From assembly GCA_039939375.1 (NCBI GenBank), contig JBDVJO010000010.1, positions 248,001 to 312,000 of the forward strand: 64,000 bases of DNA, given 5' to 3'. This document shows, piece after piece, positions 63,631 to 64,000 of this stretch. The stretch's first letter is position 1, and each line of letters begins with the position of its first letter. Under the pieces are notes generated by a model, which worked only from the letters and a program-made list of their open reading frames with translations, ran no database searches and was not told where the DNA came from. The translations under genes were made by a program, and so were the position numbers. Origin of the DNA: Paracrocinitomix sp039939375. GTDB taxonomy: Bacteria; Bacteroidota; Bacteroidia; Flavobacteriales_D; Crocinitomicaceae.

Positions 63631-64000
63631 TTATTTACGGAACCCAACCAAACAGCGGTCTTCAGACAATGTCTCAATCATTTGATCGTTAGAAAGGTCT
63701 TTCACTTCTTTATGCAATACTTCAGAAATTTGTCTTCTCATCTTCTTAAGCAACTTTCCATCATAAAATCGCCGAACATCTTCTTGGGTTTCTAAAATCA
63801 ATTTGGGGACGGTCATTAATGAACCATCTTCATTTTTAGCGACCATAGTGAAGTAACAAGAATTGGTATGTTTCTCATCTCCAGTTTTAGGTTTTAAAGA
63901 AACGACTCTGATTCCTACTATCATTGAAGAATTTCCAACATAATTAATAGACGCTGACAAACTCACTAACTCCCCCACTTCAACCGGCTCTTTAAATTCT
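63631..64000 (-). CDS. Acyl-CoA thioesterase, hotdog fold (partial, N-terminus beyond window)
   Basis: The reading frame continues past the window edge; the GTG often taken as a start is internal, since FKEPVEVGELVSLSASI reads through it. The pattern PVxVGELVSLxASI...NSSMIVGIRV and SCYFTMVAKNEDG is typical of YciA/BFIT-type acyl-CoA hydrolases. It has a helical C-terminal part of about 60 residues. It hydrolyses acyl-CoA to free acid and CoA; chain-length preference is not known. Confidence 0.82.
   Translation of the reverse strand, partial: EFKEPVEVGELVSLSASINYVGNSSMIVGIRVVSLKPKTGDEKHTNSCYFTMVAKNEDGSLMTVPKLILETQEDVRRFYDGKLLKKMRRQISEVLHKEVKDLSNDQMIETLSEDRCLVGFRK

Noticed and set aside
63631..63978. 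Complete acyl-CoA thioesterase starting at GTG 63978
   Set aside because: Conserved hotdog residues continue in frame upstream of that codon to the window edge.

Overview
The window is AT-rich chromosomal DNA from a member of the Bacteroidota, most likely a marine or freshwater Flavobacteriales (Crocinitomicaceae-like; the family is an inference). The grounds are type IX secretion (T9SS) C-terminal sorting domains on at least five proteins, a PorP/SprF protein, a short 288-residue RpoD, promoters of the TTG-N(19-23)-TAnnTTTG type, a lack of clear Shine-Dalgarno sequences, and tandem families of secreted proteins of unknown function. No phage, insertion sequence or CRISPR array was seen. No stretch over 300 bases lacks a gene, once the tmRNA gene at 47989-48390 is counted.

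Layout. 1-9575 (nearly all minus strand): a partial PIG-L deacetylase, a DEAD-box helicase paired with a cold-shock protein, an esterase, two SRPBCC proteins, a T9SS cargo protein and Tex. 9672-12262: a Tat-signal small protein with pirin, behind a perfect 20-bp palindrome; a ceramidase-like membrane protein; a DUF1905/YdeI protein. 12264-25508: a 13-kb T9SS operon reading a 2796-residue beta-helix adhesin, an NHL-repeat protein, PorP/SprF and an OmpA-family protein. 25636-32498: an Smr protein and M50 protease facing a + strand operon (LolD, TIGR02757 protein, BatA-like protein, dihydroorotase-like pseudoenzyme, PmtA-like methyltransferase). 32495-36232: four secreted proteins, three of them paralogues. 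36351-43144: mnmA, a small ORF with its own terminator, and a 1718-residue TPR/six-GAF/SpoIIE phosphatase. 43254-46932: two secreted unknowns, then a two-gene unit of an ethylene-receptor-like copper domain protein and a histidine kinase. 46972-53409: amphi-Trp protein, lipoprotein, tmRNA, AlaDH/PNT-like dehydrogenase, rpoD, long-form GAPDH, a thioredoxin-fold T9SS protein. 53461-64000: DUF4268 protein, OxyR, TPR protein, an endonuclease III without iron-sulfur cysteines, FtsB/DivIC-like protein, an anchor-J T9SS protein, S46 peptidase, three unknowns, a glycosyltransferase and a partial acyl-CoA thioesterase.

The most notable items are: (1) the split ethylene-receptor-like unit at 44955-46932, where every ligand-site residue I could align to plant ETR1 is conserved at a constant offset; (2) the six-GAF phosphatase, whose middle arose by duplication of a GAF pair; (3) a repeated geometry in which TAnnTTTG ends exactly 4 nt before the start codon of several genes, implying leaderless mRNAs; (4) the dihydroorotase homologue that has lost its metal ligands; (5) the perfect palindrome before pirin; and (6) the three-gene paralogue array of unknown function.
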